A DNA stretch of 64,000 nucleotides. Origin: Prunus persica (lineage: Eukaryota; Streptophyta; Magnoliopsida; Rosales; Rosaceae). Below the pieces are notes generated by a model. It worked only from the letters and a program-made list of their open reading frames with translations, searched no databases and was not told the origin of the DNA. The stretch is taken from NCBI RefSeq assembly GCF_000346465.2, contig NC_034010.1:15167248-15231247 (forward strand), given 5' to 3'. Positions within the stretch are counted from its first letter, which is position 1. Each line of letters begins with the position of its first letter. Of this stretch, positions 1 through 10,229 are shown piece by piece. Made by a program: the position numbers and the translations under genes.

Positions 1-810
1 TTCGGTGAGAATAAATAGTAAATATAGCGTACAAAGAAACATTATAATAATAGGTTTGCTACCTTAAAAGCGATTATTCCATATAAATATGTAATTTGAA
101 AATCCAACTCAAATATTATTTTCACTTTCCTTGAAATTGCTACAATATTTTCTTAATATGACAACAAATTGAAAGCTCTCATTTAGGTCTATGTTCAGTC
201 ACCTTCTTGTTCATGTACGTAGTTTTATATGGACACAGTTTCTTTCCTATAATTCTAGAGCATTTCTCCTTTTTCTACACCATATGCAATGGATGTCTTC
301 TCTCCTTTGTTATGCTTTATTTTGTGGACCCAGTTGGAGGTTGTTGGATGAACTAATTTGGAAGTCTAGTGAGAATAAAATAGTAAATATGGTGTACAAA
401 GCAAACCTTATGATAATTTGATTTGGGACGATGAAAACAATTGTTGATTAAAAAAAAATATATGTAATTTGAAAATATAACTAATATTGTTTTCACTTTC
501 CTTTAATTTGCTCTAACACCTTTTTAATGATATATAAATGAATTTAAGGAAACTTGTTTTTTATACAAAAAATAATAATGAAAGGACACATTTTCTTCCG
601 TATAAATCTAGACCGTTTTTGCAGAGATGAGCATAGCCAAGGTGGCTAGAGCACATGTGCGCTCCTCACTCTGCACCCGAGTTTAAATCTTCATTCCCGC
701 AGTTTAAAAAGTAAAATATCACTTGTGTAAAAAAAATCTAGAGCAGTTCTCTCATTAGACTTGTGCACTCAATGCCTTCTCTCGTATGTTTTGCTTTGTT
801 GCCTTCTATT
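1..810. repeat. Two diverged direct repeat units
   Basis: Unit 1 (about 1-330) and unit 2 (about 366-810) share the same order of landmarks: a gtgagaataaa...tagtaaatat start, a tatgtaatttgaaaat block, a ttttcactttcctt block, a ggacaca...tttctt block, a tctaga site and a cttctctc-T-rich tail. Unit 2 is longer because a SINE-like piece lies at its tctaga site. No coding potential is seen. The nature of the repeat (satellite, transposon arm or segmental duplication) is not clear. Confidence 0.6.
620..734 (+). mobile_element. SINE-like insertion with target duplication
   Basis: About 115 bp with a tRNA-like head (ggtggctagagc, resembling an A box, near 641-652; gagtttaaatc, resembling a B box, near 680-690) and an A-run at its 3' end (about 729-736). 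It is flanked by near-identical copies of about 15 bp at 605-619 and 735-749, both beginning aatctaga. The paralogous unit at 1-330 carries the uninterrupted site near 252-268. The tRNA likeness is inferred by eye; the flanking duplication is directly visible. Confidence 0.55.
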
Positions 811-1370
811 CTGCCTTGTTTAGCCGTTAAAACTCTCTCGTTCCCTCTTTCTCTCTCTCAAGATATCTAGCTGCACTTCATAGAAAAACATCGCACTGGT
901 ACCCTCCACCTCCACGCCTAAAAAGTCGGTATTAGATTAGTGCACATAGAAAATGTTCCTTCATCTTGGTTGGATATAGACTTCACCAATCTTTGAGAGC
1001 TGTTTGAGTGACTTATGGTCATCAACAACCACTAGCCTCTTTAGAGAAATTGAGATCTCTAGTACTGAACTTGAGGAAATCCAATAGAAACTGTTGCTGT
1101 AAGTAACAGGCCTGGTGTAGCTCAAAATTCTCATCCAAACAATATGGAAAGCATCCAACCAACGCTATCATGAACTCCAATCAAGTAAAAGTTCTTGATG
1201 AACATCAAGCCAACAATATTTTGAGCCCTACAAAACTAGATAGGGCACAGTGGCCAATGCAAACCACTCCACCACTGATGAACTTGATGATTAATGCAAC
1301 ATATCCAGCAACAAGTATTGGAAACTCTTAACTGAAAGTTTAGACCATACTTACCATTCTTTTTTCTCTA
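811..1370. other. Intergenic, unrecognised
   Basis: No gene is recognised. A short minus-strand frame at 961-1158 and a short plus-strand frame at 1170-1329 have unremarkable composition and no motif I know. A pyrimidine-rich stretch lies at about 835-860. Confidence 0.5.
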
Positions 1371-2320
1371 AAACCCTAAGGCCTTCCTCTTCTCTTCCCA
1401 GCCCCGCACTTCCCCATTTGGGGAGGAGGAGGTATGTCCCTCCTCCCCTCCACTTCTCTTTCGTGTTGCTACCTCCCTATCTCTCCTACCTTGGCTTCTT
1501 TTGGTGGGACTGGTCTTACCTTCGGTTTGAGTCTGTTTTGGCTCTGCCTATGGCTATCTTTGAGAGTTTATTGCTTCTCCTCCTATGGTGACTGCTTGAG
1601 CCTTGGGCTTGGTTCTGAGATTTAATGTCTCAGACTGATTTTGTGTCCCCCATTCTTCGCCAAATACCATATATAACTAGATTTACTTCTTCCTCCACAT
1701 CCCCTCCTCTTCTTGCCTTCTCTTCATTCTAGATCTGGCCTCTCTTTTGGGTTATATAAACTACTTCTATATGCGTTTTTTTTTCCGTCTTTCTGGGAAT
1801 GTGTATAGAGCTCTTGCTACAGTTCTAGATATGGTGCTTTGCTTGCACCACTACTTTTTGCTATGTCGATCTTTGGGTATATACCATGATGTTGGTGTGA
1901 ATGGTTGTTGTTTTATCTTGGGTCCAGAGACGAATTTAGGTGTGATGGAGAAGATGACTCTTGGATGACTATTGGTGTGTGGATGGATGCATTTTCTGTG
2001 TTTTCGGGAATTTTTCTCCTTAGCAGATGATCAGTGGGTCTCTATGTGCAGCGGTGTTGACCTGTGTGGAGGATATGTATCTCCTCTTTTGTGGCCATTT
2101 TTGTGCAATCCCCGTTCCCTTAGGGGCGACGGTGTCTTTGTTTTTTTATTTTGTTTTGATTTTGTGATGGGGAAGATTTATTACGCTAAACTGTACTAGT
2201 TTTTATTTAATCTTTCGTGTGCTTGTTGTACTATGTTCTTGGCCTTTTCGGCTCATGTATTCATTGTTTTTCCTTCCCCTTTTGTGGTTTGAATGAACTT
2301 TACTTGAACAAAAAAAAATA
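1371..2320 (+). mobile_element. Possible LINE-like 3' region
   Basis: A T/G-rich, stop-dense stretch with no long frame that ends in a short A-run (about 2311-2319) preceded by tttgaatgaactttac. That ending resembles the clearer L1-type 3' ends elsewhere in this window (39.1-39.4 kb plus strand; 10.2-10.6 kb minus strand), which also end with a gattgaatga-like string and an A-run. No reverse transcriptase or endonuclease motif is visible, so this is a tentative call from ending and composition only. Confidence 0.3.
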
Positions 2321-3311
2321 TGTATGGGAAACTCCACTATTGATATTAATGATGAGTTGTACGCAATCATCGGGGATTTAATTTATAGTCGGGAACAAGA
2401 GTGTAGAATATGTCTCTGGTTCAATCCATTTTATCTTTATAATCAATGTGCCATTTTAGGACTTGAATTGAATCGACTTGTCTTCAGTAGTATCTCACTT
2501 TGAATTCATTGAGTGAATCAGAGTGATCAAGCACACTCACCTCAACTACAATTGAAGCACTATCAAATTCCTTGTCACAAAGATCGAGTGGTGACGGCTG
2601 CTTGTTTCTAGGGTTTTTGTGTTTTGGGGGTTTTTTTTGTCCTTTTGGCCCTAAATTATTTGTATTTTGTATTGGGCTTTTATTTTGTTTGGTTAAGCCC
2701 TTGTTTTTATTGTTCTAATAATTTTTGTTTTGAATTTATATGTAACTTTCTATGGCAATAGCATGTTCATTCCTCTGAAGAAAAAAAACTAAAATTTGAA
2801 ATTTTTTATTTTCATTGCTCAAATTTGTGTGCCAAAGTATTTCATGATTGCTGGAGATTTTGAAGGTTGACCTCATCTTGTCATATTCATTTTTTAGCTG
2901 ATTTTTTCACTTGTTAAAGTTTAAGGAGATTTATCTAGAACCTACCTAGTGGAAATTTCATTCAAATCCTCTCCACCTAGCTTGCAAAACCAACCCTAAA
3001 ATTATGGTTTATTACATCCTTGGCTACTCAGTCAAACTGACCATCAAGTGAACCCTTTTTTTATTATTAAAAAAAAATGAAACCTTTGTTTTTTTTTTTT
3101 TTTAGTTGTTACATTGGAAGAAAGAAAATCTCACTGAAATTCGATTATTTTATTTTTGTTAAAAAATTCTTTTATATATGTTTCCATAGAACATCCATTA
3201 AAATATTGTATAGATTCAATAAATACTGAAAATAATTCATTAATATTACCGATGAAAAATACATCATTAATTCCCCTGAATAAATTCATCTCAACTACTT
3301 CAAAAAAACTA
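2321..3311. other. Intergenic, no gene seen
   Basis: AT-rich sequence with homopolymer T and A runs (about 3055-3105). No recognisable coding frame, RNA or bounded element. Confidence 0.5.
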
Positions 3312-3356
3312 CAGTCCTGATCTCTTGGACTCCTATGGTCCAAGAGATCGGGACTG
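3312..3356. repeat. Near-perfect 19-bp hairpin
   Basis: Left arm 3312-3330 and right arm 3338-3356 are reverse complements with a single G/T-type mismatch, separated by a 7-base loop (tcctatg). A-runs lie on both sides. It could be the core of a tiny foldback element or encode a short hairpin RNA; nothing in the sequence decides between these. Confidence 0.75.
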
Positions 3357-3614
3357 AAAAAAACTAACTCAAATGCTAAATTCAAATGCTAAATGTTATT
3401 CATATTTTTCGTGAAACTAATGAAGTAGCACATAAGACTTGCTTGTTATGCTTTATCTTTACCGAATTCATCTTCTTGGTATGAGGAATCTCTCAATATC
3501 ATTTAAGATGTTCTAGTAAATGACCTTAGTATAATCTTGATTTGCTTCAATATATTTCTTTTTTTTTTTTTTTTAAGGCAAGTTCTTAAGTGAAAAAAGG
3601 TTAAGACTTAGACT

Positions 3615-4591
3615 TAAGGGTGGGCATCAAAACCGGAATATCGAAATCATTCTGAAACCGTGCCAAATCTTGCCAATCTCGTGCCGTCCCATTTGGTATT
3701 GACTTGTAAACAGGATGATACCGTGTCATCCCGTTACTGTTTGGTATGACATCGATTTCAGATTTGTGATCCTATTTGGTGTCATACCGTATCGAACAAT
3801 ACAGGTAAATAAGAATCCTAATTTAATTTCAGTTCCTCCTCTCTCTCCCACAGACATTTCGACTCAGCTTTGTTTCTCCTCCGTCCTTTCCTTCCCTTCC
3901 CTCTATCTATTCTTCTCTTCTCTTCTCCTTTGATCCTGTTTATTACATTTTGACTGCAACTGCCTATAGTTCTCTCTCAGGCTTACATATTTGTTAACGG
4001 TATCTTTGAAAGAAGATGATATGCATTTGACCCAAACTCTGCTTTTCCTTTTTCTTTCTATTTTCTTCAATTACTTTCCTTTTCATTTATCAAAAGTAAA
4101 TAGCTAAATAAATAAATAAATAACATTTTTTTTCTTCTTCTTTCTGGCTGAATAAAAGCATGTGCTTACCATGGTTTAATAATGGTTTGTTCTATCTCGC
4201 TGCTGTAATTCCAATATAGTTAGAAGATTTATAGTCGGTTTAGTTTTGTTTAATAGCATATAAACGCTAAGTCTCGCTACTGTAATTCATTCTGTATATT
4301 CTGAGAATTAGAGCAATCAACCTAGAGGTTTTCTATTCTTTCTTTGCTTACTTTCTTCTTCATTCTTGCAATGGCTACCATGGTTATCAATGCCTTGTAA
4401 CCATGCTCAAGCATCAGACCATTTGGATTTCAGGTGTGAAATGGTTTGGTGACGCAACCAAAATTTTGAGACAGAATTACTTTTAAGTTTTTTTTTATTT
4501 AAATTTTGTAGGATTTTTTACAGTATCAACATTAATACCGAATCATACCGGTTTCATTTGAGTTAATACCGGGATGCCGTGCCCAGCCCTA
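3615..4591. mobile_element. Non-autonomous hAT-type element
   Basis: The left end reads taagggtgggca and the reverse complement of the right end reads tagggctgggca, typical hAT terminal inverted repeats. The flanks cttagact (3607-3614) and cttaggct (4592-4599) form an 8-bp target duplication with one mismatch. Subterminal regions are rich in short taccg/cggta motifs on both sides, as in many plant hAT elements. The 977-bp body has no transposase frame, so it would depend on transposase in trans. Confidence 0.8.
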
Positions 4592-4961
4592 CTTAGGCTA
4601 GCTCAACAATTTAATTCCATTCCATTTTATATTATTTATAATAATAAATAAATAAAATAAAACTAGCGAGTGTTAAAGGGGAAATTATAAAACTCCCCAA
4701 TTAGTTTTTATTAAGGGCCGGCCCTAAATCTTGAATTTCATTAGTGCGGATAACAAATTAATTTTTGTTGTTGGAAAAAGTAACAAATTAATTGGAAATT
4801 AGGAACAATCATATTCATTAATAACAAAAATAAAGAACCATCAATTTACATCCATCCAGAGACTTAAAAAAATAAAGAAATAAAGAATATCAATCGGGCA
4901 AGTGATATTTGGTGCCGTATCCTCTCAGCGGCATTTCAACAAACACTTCGGTGTCCGTTGT
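4592..4961. other. Spacer downstream of RING gene 1
   Basis: AT-rich spacer between the hAT element and the stop codon of the minus-strand RING gene. It presumably contains that gene's 3' UTR. No clear polyadenylation signal stands out among the A/T runs. Confidence 0.4.
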
Positions 4962-5678
4962 CTAATCGGGCAACAAAATAGAAGATCCGGTTTGCCGACC
5001 CGACCAGCGCCCCGACAGATCGGCAGGCAGAGAAAACCGACACATCGGGCAAACCCTGCTCTTCTGCAGCCACTCCACAATGCAGCCCCGGTGATAAAGA
5101 TGCGAGCACGGCATACACGTGGAGTCCGATCCAACGGCCATCTCCTCCAGACAAACCGCGCACACCGCCGATTCTTCAACCGTCGCCGTCTCCAACTTCG
5201 AAATCGCCGCCCTGCTCGCCGGCACGAATTTCGGGGCGGTCGCCTCCTCCTCCTCGGAGCCGCCGAACTGCTCGACGAAAACATCGAGGCACGCCTCGAT
5301 GTGAACGAGCATGAAGTCCGAGAAAGGGCGGGAACTAGCCTCTTCCGCAACGGCGCCGTTTGCTACCTTATCCACCATGGCGGCGCAGAGCTCCGGCGGG
5401 CAATGCAGCTCGGAAAGCAGAGCCTCGGCGAGCTTTGCCCTCGACGCATTTTCGTCCATCAGTAGGTCAAGTTGGAGCTCGTGCGAGTAGTATTCTGAAG
5501 TGGGCGGTGAAACGGCGTCGTTTTCTTCATCCGAGGCGTGATTAAAAGTAAATGTCGTGGACTTGACAGTGATCAAGAATTGGGTACATGGCAAGTCAGT
5601 TTCAGGCTCAATCACGGCTAATGTAGATAACCGGCAGCAGCAGGAGACTTCGCTTCGCCTCTCCATCGGTTGATCCAT
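4962..5678 (-). CDS. RING-H2 finger protein (E3 ubiquitin ligase type)
   Basis: Single-exon gene for a 238-residue protein. A C-terminal RING-H2 domain (about residues 171-213) is complete: Cys pair CAVC, a 14-residue spacer, then CSHLYH, a Cys in RGC, and the final CPMC pair, giving the C-x2-C-x14-C-x-H-x2-H-x2-C-x10-C-x2-C pattern. Such domains bind two zinc ions and recruit an E2 enzyme for ubiquitin transfer. The first about 170 residues have no domain I recognise, and there is no signal peptide or membrane segment, so it is probably soluble and its substrate is unknown. The start is the first ATG after a TATA box about 115 bp upstream. The gene is GC-richer than its surroundings. A diverged paralogue lies about 2 kb away on the same strand. 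Confidence 0.88.
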   Translation of the reverse strand: MDQPMERRSEVSCCCRLSTLAVIEPETDLPCTQFLITVKSTTFTFNHASDEENDAVSPPTSEYYSHELQLDLLMDENASRAKLAEALLSELHCPPELCAAMVDKVANGAVAEEASSRPFSDFMLVHIEACLDVFVEQFGGSEEEEATAPKFVPASRAAISKLETATVEESAVCAVCLEEMAVGSDSTCMPCSHLYHRGCIVEWLQKSRVCPMCRFSLPADLSGRWSGRQTGSSILLPD

Positions 5679-5792
5679 CGAGACGAAAATCGGGAAGCAA
5701 GAATTGAAGACGACACGAATTAGGGTTCGAGTATGGTGTAGAATAATTGTAGCAGAACCAAATTGTGAGGCTTGTTGGAAAGTCTTGTAACG

Positions 5793-5800
5793 TTTATATA
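5793..5800 (-). promoter_or_regulatory. TATA box of RING gene 1
   Basis: On the minus strand the sequence reads tatataaa about 115 bp upstream of the RING gene 1 start codon. A near-copy of this promoter block recurs at about 8629-8860 without its gene. Confidence 0.6.
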
Positions 5801-6379
5801 CAGAAAGCTAAGGCGGTCTCCAATTTAAATTAGGAATTGTGATCGAAGTAGGATTCCATGTTGCATTAGGATTGATGAGGGGTCGTTGGTCAAAGGGTAG
5901 TATAGTAATTCAATAATGGAACAAACATTTGTTTATTTTACGAAGAAAAGTTAATTGAAAATCGCGTGCACCTAGTCAACTCTTTGACTCTGGGCAGGAT
6001 CTCAGTTTTGCCTTGCTATTATTACTCGTAGTACAAAAGACAAACAATAACATTTGTTGCGGGCTCATCAGGCGCAGCGCACTACTCGCCATCTCACCTT
6101 TAATTCCACCAAGGTTGTAATTTTTTTTTTTTTTTTTTTTATCGAAACCCAAGGTTGTGATTCTCCTTTTTTTTTTTTTTTTTCAAACCCAAGGTTGTAA
6201 ATTATAATTCATTGCAATACTTTTGCTGCATCTCTTACTAGCCTCTTGACCCACGCAGCGACTTAAATAGTTTTCTTTATTTTCATACGAATTTTTTTTA
6301 ATTATTATTAAGTAAATATATAAATATATAAAAATCTAAAAACTGAAAATGCAACATTAAAGAGGGATGTGCCTACAGT
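5801..6379. other. Upstream spacer of RING gene 1
   Basis: Holds the distal promoter of RING gene 1 (up to about 5915 this is duplicated near 8.7-8.86 kb). Two long T runs at about 6121-6140 and 6168-6182 are each followed by a similar cgaaacccaaggttgt-like string, suggesting a small local duplication. No gene is seen. Confidence 0.45.
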
Positions 6380-6915
6380 TAGGGATGACAATGGGTCGAA
6401 TCGTGGGTGGATATGCGAATCTTATCCCCATCCCTGTTAAGTTTTTTCCCCCCATTCCCGCCTTCATACCTGCAATATTCATATTGAGGATCCCTTATTC
6501 CCATCTTCATTGGGAAATGAGTTCTCTGACCCGCCCCATTACAGAAGAAAAAATCAATATAAAACTACTTTGTTGAAAGAAAAAAAAAATTTGAAGTAGG
6601 GCAAGATAATGAACCTATATATATAAGTAGTGTGACATAAGATTCATATAAATTATATAAGTATATAATATAATAATGGGAAATTAAAACTTAGTTGGCA
6701 CAATTACTTTAATAGCATAGTTATATATATCATAATATATATTCTAAACAGGGAGGGTTCGGGGCAGGAATTAAAATATCATCCACGCCCCTCCCCGAAC
6801 ACCATACCAAAAAATTTCATGTACCCGTCTCTATTTCAGTTTTTTATCCTTCATACCCGACCCATTAGGGTCGAATCCCCACGAAGACCCTTACCCAAGG
6901 AGAAAATTGTCATCT
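6380..6915. mobile_element. Probable hAT-like MITE, eroded
   Basis: The ends are inverted: tagggatgacaat on the left, and the right end reads attgtcatcta. Inside each end lie C- or G-rich strings (tccccatccctg; cacgcccctccccg) that are also roughly inverted. The middle is AT-rich and non-coding. Flanking 8-mers (cctacagt, attgcagt when shifted by one) match only partly, so the target duplication is eroded or the ends are misjudged. The element at 25263-25822 has similar ends. Confidence 0.5.
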
Positions 6916-7630
6916 ATATTGCAGTGGGGAGTAACTGCTTCTATATAATTACTTAGGTGAGATTTATTTTTTATTATTATATGAATTATTCACTATTTTT
7001 AATTTGGTTACATTTTAGAATATCACAATAAAAAATATTATACGAAGAATGCCATGTGGAAAATCTTCGACTTTGGTGTGTTAGAACCTGTTGTGCTTCT
7101 TGTGAAAGAAAAAAAGAAGAAAAAAAAAAAAAAAAAAACTTGAGTACTTGAGTATTTGGGTGTTTGTCTGCTTGAACCCATCAAGGACAATTTCTTCCCT
7201 AATGCGGAAGTTTGACTTGATTGTTTTTTTCTTGATTTGGTTGGTGTAGCTTCTCATATAATGACATGTGCTTTCTTTTGCGGATCTTTTTCTCCTCTCG
7301 AGTAATATGTAGCATGTGTATTTTACGTGATACTTATATAATCTCAGATGCAAAGATAAATGTTCTTAATGACTTGAATTATTAACCAACAACCCGTTTA
7401 TTTAGTTATTATTTGTACCACTAAAATTAATAAATCTTAGTGTAAGTCTTAACATATTTGCTTTAATCTACAGAATAAAGCCGCTTCCTAATTTTCTTGC
7501 TTTTATTCAAGAATACAAGAAAGTTAAAGAGTTCTTTTAATAAAAAGTACATTATATTGAAATTGCAAGAATCAGATTAATCAATATCTCACCAAAAAAA
7601 TTAAATTCACCTTCATTGGCTTGGCTACAA

Positions 7631-7678
<48 letters not shown>

Positions 7679-7718
7679 AAATTTGAGCTACATAGTTGCT
7701 TGCACCATTAATTAATAT
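6916..7718. other. Intergenic with AT microsatellite
   Basis: AT-rich spacer downstream of RING gene 2. A long (AT)n run occupies about 7634-7676 and would be a polymorphic marker. A poly-A tract lies at about 7120-7138. No gene is recognised. Confidence 0.6.
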
Positions 7719-8489
7719 CTAAAAACTTCGTCCATCATCTCTCTTCATACCTCTCTCTTCATGCATCAAAGCAGGCATGGAAAATCGACACAATGGACAA
7801 GACCTGCTTTTGTCCAGCCACTTGAGAATGCAAGCTCCATGAAAAAGATGAGAACATGGCATACAAGTCCCTTCCGAACCAACCACAATCTCCTCCATAC
7901 AAATCGAACACACAGTCGAAACTTGTACTTCTCTCACCCTCTCCAACTTATTGTCAACCCACAATTTTTTCGTCCACGGCACGAATTCTAATCCGGCCTC
8001 CCCCAAGTCATCGTTCCACACGTAAGTGTCAACAACATGAACATTGATGAAAACCGAAAGATTCAAAACCTTATGCCCGGTACCACCTCTGGTAACGAAC
8101 AAATAGAAAGAGGCATCGTTCAATATTTTATCTGTCATCCACTGACAAATTGCGGCTGGCACGCTCAAGCAAGATAGCTTGCCGGATATGGCAGTCCTCG
8201 AATCCTCTTCTGAGGCATTGCCAGCCGCGAAGGGGTCGATCTCGAGCTTTTCGTGCTTAACGCTGACGAGGGTGGTGCAATTTTTTTGGTCAATGTGGTT
8301 GTCCTCGTACAAGTCCTCAAACTCGAAATCCCAGCAGGGGTGAAGGCGATTAACCCTAGCCTCCATGTTCAGAAGGAATTTGGTGGATCGCAGCTCGGTT
8401 TGGGGTTCAATTACGGCTTCAAGCTCTGTAGTAAGCCGGAAACGAGGGTCACCCACCACCCTTTCCAAAACTTCAATCGACATGGTCAT
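7719..8489 (-). CDS. RING-H2 finger protein, tandem paralogue
   Basis: Single-exon gene for a 256-residue protein with a complete C-terminal RING-H2 domain (about residues 193-236): CSIC pair, 14-residue spacer, CSHLFH, GAC, then CPLC. The ring closely resembles that of the gene at 4962-5678 (shared EGTCMPCSHL/DSTCMPCSHL core and WLxKSRxCPxCRFSMP/SLP end), but the rest of the protein is diverged. Inferred role: zinc-dependent E3 ligase, substrate unknown. Both proteins carry a short shared motif near the N terminus (xAVIEPxTxLxxTxFL), which supports a common ancestor outside the ring. There are no membrane segments. Its immediate promoter differs from that of gene 1, although a gene-1-like promoter sits just further upstream. 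Confidence 0.85.
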   Translation of the reverse strand: MTMSIEVLERVVGDPRFRLTTELEAVIEPQTELRSTKFLLNMEARVNRLHPCWDFEFEDLYEDNHIDQKNCTTLVSVKHEKLEIDPFAAGNASEEDSRTAISGKLSCLSVPAAICQWMTDKILNDASFYLFVTRGGTGHKVLNLSVFINVHVVDTYVWNDDLGEAGLEFVPWTKKLWVDNKLERVREVQVSTVCSICMEEIVVGSEGTCMPCSHLFHGACILKWLDKSRSCPLCRFSMPALMHEERGMKRDDGRSF

Positions 8490-8584
8490 CTTCTATACGC
8501 ACACTTCTTGATTCACAGTGATCAATCGAGCACTTTTTGGAAACTAACAACTTTGTGTGTTTGGTTGTAAAAACTAGCAACTTA

Positions 8585-8903
8585 AATATATAAGCTTGGC
8601 TGGTTTTCAAATCAATTGCTAGGAATCCCTGTCGGTTGATCCATCAACTTGCAAATTCGATCGAGACGAAAATTGACAAGCAAGAAATCAGGTTTGAGTA
8701 TGGTGTAGAACTGTAGCAGAAGCAGATAGTGAGTATACGGTATGAAATGTTACTGGCATTTCACGTTTATATAGAAAGCTTGGTGGTCTCCAAATTAAAT
8801 TAGGATTTGTGACGTAAGTATGATTCCTTGCGAGCCAATAAAGACATGAGGGGTAGTATAGTAATTAATTAATATATAAGCTTGGCTGGTTTCCAAATCA
8901 ATT
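8585..8903 (-). repeat. Orphan RING promoter between 33-bp direct repeats
   Basis: The segment at about 8629-8865 closely resembles the RING gene 1 promoter and start region (about 5660-5915): the gttgatccat start context, gtatggtgtagaa, the cgtttatata-aagct TATA context, the ggtctccaaattaaattagga block and gaggggtagtatagtaatt. No RING coding sequence follows; the frame from its ATG soon hits a stop. The segment is bracketed by 33-bp direct repeats at 8585-8617 and 8871-8903 (32 of 33 match). The proximal repeat supplies a TATA-like tatatatt about 100 bp upstream of RING gene 2. Confidence 0.75.
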
Positions 8904-8929
8904 CTTTCCTTTTCGATAAGTATTTTATT

Positions 8930-10020
8930 TAGGAGTGGCATTTTAAACCGAAAAACCGAAAAACCGCAAAAATCAACCGATATTTTACCGCAATAAAACC
9001 GCAATCGCGGTAAACCGAACCGCAATCGCGGTATTAAGAACCGAACCGCATTTACGGTTGCGGTTGCGGTATTTGATTTTCAAAATTTGCGGTTACCGCA
9101 AACCGCAAAGTATAGCCGCACGGCTATACTCTATGAATAATTAAGTAAAATTGTAAACCCTTCTCTTCTCTTGAATTGGTGGAAAGGGAACCAAACAAGA
9201 TATCCTATTCTTTCACAAGTTGCCAAGGATATCTTTGCAATTCCAAGTTCTACGGTTGCTAGTGAAAATGCTTTTAGCATAGGCAAGAGGATTGTGGATC
9301 CTTTTAGAAGCTCTTTGCATCCTAAAATGGTAGAGGCATTAGTGTGTACTAGTGATTAGCTTAGAGCGGACGAATTTTCCTTTTACAAAGAACCAACAGA
9401 TGATGAGGTTGAATTATACAAGGAAATGGAAGATATGACAACTTGTAAGTAATTAGTTTATTTATGCTAATGTTATTTATGCTTCTTCTTATAATAAAAT
9501 GTACTAAACTATGTTGTTTTATTTGTAGATAGCATTGGTGCTCAAACAACACAAAGGGGTTCTTCAAATCCACTCACCACCAACACTTGAGTTTGTAACA
9601 TTGGTGTATTGCATTTTTCCTTTTAGTTTGTAACTTTAATTAACTGTGAATTGGATTTTTCTTTTTGGTTGTAACTTTAATTCATTTTGCTTTTGGTTTG
9701 TAAATTTAAAGGATTTGGAATTGGAATGCTTGAGAAGTTTAACTTTAATTGGAATGTTTGGAATTGTAACTTTAATTTTCTTAGGTTGTGAATGCTTGAG
9801 AATTGGAATCGATTGTGAATTTATATATGCTTGAGAAATTGAGGTTGTGTATTTATTTATTTAGGTTGTAAATTTATATTTTTGTGAATGCTTGAGAATT
9901 TACGGTTTTAAACCGCAAAACGCGGTCGGTTTGCGGTTTCAAAAATCACCAAACCGCAAATAATCGGTCGGTTTGCGGTTTGAATAAAAATTCGCGGTTA
10001 CCGAACCGCAACCACCCCTA
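8930..10020 (+). mobile_element. Deleted hAT transposon with perfect 8-bp TSD
   Basis: The ends are taggagtggca (left) and the inverse of taggggtggtt (right). The flanks 8922-8929 and 10021-10028 are both attttatt, a perfect 8-bp target duplication. About 200 bp at the left and 120 bp at the right are packed with ccgcaaaccgcaa-type motifs, the usual subterminal transposase-binding repeats of hAT elements. Inside lies only the transposase 3' end (about 9160-9590). At 1091 bp it is an internally deleted derivative. Confidence 0.92.
9160..9590 (+). pseudogene. hAT transposase C-terminal dimerisation remnant
   Basis: The frame encodes the hATC dimerisation signature: WWKGNQTRYPILSQVAKDIF, then IPSSTVASENAFSIGKR and an acidic tail. 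The normal hATC consensus puts a Trp after the signature, where a TAG stop occurs here (9357-9359). The frame then continues open to a possible splice donor near 9447, with a short last exon starting near 9529. The catalytic part and the N-terminal BED-type zinc finger are absent. It cannot make active transposase; it marks the parent family as an Ac/Tag-like hAT. Confidence 0.85.
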
Positions 10021-10229
10021 ATTTTATTAGTTTAACAAAAATTAACGTTGTTTTTGGTCGAAGAGGTTTGGGCCCAATAGCGTGGGTCGATGATGGATGA
10101 CCCGTTGGCCGAATTGTTAGCGATGTTGCTCGTGGAGAAAGCTATGTAATTAATAAACAATATATTATATATGTAGTCGTTTCTTTAATATAAAAAATAA
10201 TTTATTCTACTGCTCATACTTCTTTAGTG

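Noticed and set aside
1170..1329. 53-codon plus-strand frame that looks coding-like
   Set aside because: No homology I recognise, no flanking exons and no support beyond a start and stop codon.
4902..5465. 187-codon plus-strand frame opposite RING gene 1
   Set aside because: Arg-rich shadow of the GC-rich minus-strand RING gene; the antisense frame is a by-product of its codon use.
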